The position numbers and the translations under genes are program-made. Under the pieces are notes generated by a model. It saw nothing but the letters and a program-made list of their open reading frames with translations. It ran no database searches and was not told where the DNA came from. Positions 15,910 to 16,573 of a DNA stretch of 16,573 nt are shown here, piece by piece. The stretch is from NCBI GenBank assembly GCA_041946755.1, contig JBHGBB010000069.1, positions 1-16,573 on the forward strand. The letters run 5' to 3'. The number at the start of each line of letters is the position of its first letter. Positions within the stretch are counted from its first letter, which is position 1. Origin of the DNA: JBHGBB01 sp041946755 (GTDB taxonomy: Bacteria; UBP4; UBA4092; JAOAEQ01).

Positions 15910-15938
15910 TTGCAAGAAATCCCTATCTAGAGTATACT
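15910..15938 (+). promoter_or_regulatory. Promoter of the small gene at 15974
   Basis: TTGCAA (15910-15915), a 17-bp spacer and TATACT (15933-15938) form a near-consensus housekeeping promoter. The start would fall near 15945, giving a leader of about 29 bases that ends in the Shine-Dalgarno sequence. Confidence 0.65.
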
Positions 15939-15959
15939 GAATAGCACAGTTTATCCCTT

Positions 15960-15968
15960 GGAGGTGAT
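15960..15968 (+). promoter_or_regulatory. Very strong ribosome-binding site
   Basis: GGAGGTGAT is a nine-base perfect complement to the 16S rRNA 3' end, five bases before the ATG at 15974. It is the best ribosome site in the window and is the main reason to call the following short ORF a real gene. Confidence 0.75.
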
Positions 15969-15973
15969 GCTTA

Positions 15974-16162
15974 ATGACAAAAGTCCATTTTTTTGCTACC
16001 CAGGCAGTGGGCGAGAAAACCCAAATTTGGAATCTTCTCGAGTTGCTTAATACCTGGCTTGAAAAGCATCCTAATATTAAAATTACTAACATTCTCCAAA
16101 GCATGACTAGTTATACGGATTCCATATACGTTTTCATTTCAATTTGGTATGAGGAATCCTGA
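15974..16162 (+). CDS. Small Cse60-like protein of unknown function
   Basis: A 62-aa soluble protein with its own promoter, a perfect Shine-Dalgarno and a downstream hairpin, so it is very likely expressed. It begins with a beta-like strand (KVHFFAT), then an amphipathic helix (about 15-32, 'IWNLLELLNTWLEKHP'), a strand 'NIKITNILQSM', and a last strand 'SIYVFISIWYEE'. From memory this order and the 'N-x-W-L...I-x-I-x-x-I...I-W-Y-E' pattern resemble the small Cse60/DUF2758 family, known in Bacillus as a sporulation-expressed protein of unknown role, and similar short beta-alpha-beta-beta proteins. The match is by eye only. No cysteine, signal peptide or membrane segment is seen. It is divergent from rny, 209 bases apart. 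Nothing here implies sporulation. Confidence 0.7.
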   Translation: MTKVHFFATQAVGEKTQIWNLLELLNTWLEKHPNIKITNILQSMTSYTDSIYVFISIWYEES

Positions 16163-16210
16163 TACATATAGATTTATCGCTTATTTACAAATAGAATAAA
16201 CTCAACCTCT

Positions 16211-16252
16211 AAACAGGAAATGTTGTTCCATTTATGCCAATATTTCCTGTTT
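16211..16252 (+). terminator. Hairpin after the small gene, probable terminator
   Basis: AAACAGGAAAT (16211-16221) pairs perfectly with ATTTCCTGTTT (16242-16252). The stem extends inward by a G-T and three more pairs (GTTG/CAAT), leaving a 12-base loop. On the plus strand TTT ends the stem, followed by CACTCTTCTTTT, a broken T-tract. It lies between the convergent ends of the small gene and ilvC and may serve both. Confidence 0.55.
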
Positions 16253-16311
16253 CACTCTTCTTTTCAAAGAAACTTATTATCAAACCATCACCAATGCTAG
16301 ATTATACGGGA

Positions 16312-16573
16312 TTATTTTTTCCCTTTTTTACCAATCCAACTCATTAACGACCGTAACCGAGCACCTACATCTTCAATCTGATGCTTAGCTTGTTCTCTAC
16401 CTAAAGCATTATATACTGGTTTCCCAGCGCGGTTCTCTAAAATCCATTCTCGGGCAAATTCGCCACTTTGAATTTCAGTGAGTATCTTTTTCATCTCTTT
16501 CTTGGTTTCTTCGTTGATGACGCGCGGGCCGGCAGTATAGTCGCCGTGCTCGGCGGTGTCGCTGACCGAATAG
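16312..16573 (-). CDS. ilvC: Ketol-acid reductoisomerase, C-terminal fragment
   Basis: The last 86 codons of IlvC; the 5' part lies beyond the window. The enzyme converts acetolactate or acetohydroxybutyrate to the dihydroxy acids of valine, leucine and isoleucine synthesis, using NADPH and Mg. The family's end is plain: 'YSVSDTAEHGDYTAGPRVI', then 'MKKILTEIQSGEFAREW', 'NALGREQAKHQIEDVGARLR' and 'MSWI', where 'MPWI' is usual. The stretch continues in frame across base 16494, so the Met there is internal and not the start. Bases from about 16500 to 16573 are clearly richer in G and C than the rest of the gene and the window, with codons such as GCC, GAG, GGC and GAC in a row. The join may be an assembly artefact. 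Confidence 0.92.
   Translation of the reverse strand, partial: YSVSDTAEHGDYTAGPRVINEETKKEMKKILTEIQSGEFAREWILENRAGKPVYNALGREQAKHQIEDVGARLRSLMSWIGKKGKK

Noticed and set aside
15871..16104. Minus-strand ORF of 77 codons over the small Cse60-like gene
   Set aside because: The plus strand here has a promoter, a perfect Shine-Dalgarno and a terminator; the minus-strand frame has none of these and runs antisense.
16312..16494. A separate 60-aa gene starting at the Met at 16494
   Set aside because: The frame stays open to the window edge and the upstream residues match IlvC, so this Met is internal to ketol-acid reductoisomerase.
1..16573. CRISPR array, tRNA/rRNA genes, insertion sequence or prophage parts
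   Set aside because: I looked on both strands for spaced direct repeats, cloverleaf-like pieces, transposase or integrase motifs and terminal repeats, and saw none. Short tRNA-like structures cannot be fully excluded without a covariance search.

Overview
The window looks like a chromosomal piece of an uncultured bacterium with an AT-leaning genome (about 40% GC by eye). Both ends look like contig tips. The gene content is mostly housekeeping. It also has traits common in deep-branching candidate phyla: a golvesin-domain secreted protein, an Ig-like/discoidin-like exoprotein and an orphan CUT1 sugar-uptake operon. I cannot name the phylum from sequence alone. I see no prophage, insertion sequence, CRISPR array, tRNA or rRNA.

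Layout. Bases 22-981 (+) hold the C-terminal part of a secreted beta-sandwich protein whose 5' end is broken or lost at the contig edge; a clear terminator follows. Bases 1133-4347 (+) form a three-gene ABC sugar-uptake operon: a lipoprotein binding protein and two permeases, without an ATPase. Converging on it is a secreted golvesin-thioredoxin fusion (4392-5240, -) whose CxxC motif has become AVDA. It has a strong promoter and is followed by about 600 bp of non-coding DNA rich in small inverted repeats, ending in a perfect 16-bp hairpin.

The rest is a long minus-strand block. Read in transcription order it starts with rny (RNase Y), ymdB-like phosphodiesterase, xseA, xseB, ispA and dxs, with gaps of only 12-42 bases, so probably one operon linking RNA turnover, exonuclease VII and isoprenoid precursor synthesis. 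After 208 bp with its own promoter comes ftsE-ftsX-envC. The EnvC-like protein has lost all four zinc ligands of its LytM domain, so this is a division-site amidase-activating system, not a peptidase.

Divergent from rny is a 62-codon gene (15974-16162, +) with a near-consensus promoter and a nine-base perfect Shine-Dalgarno. It resembles the small Cse60-type family and is the least understood gene here. The right edge holds the C-terminus of ilvC (ketol-acid reductoisomerase, -), whose last ~75 bases are much more GC-rich than the rest, suggesting an assembly join.

The parts most worth a second look are the redox-dead golvesin-thioredoxin fusion, the small Cse60-like gene, the palindrome-rich spacer and the two suspect contig tips. 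I do not see convincing evidence of a new multi-gene system.
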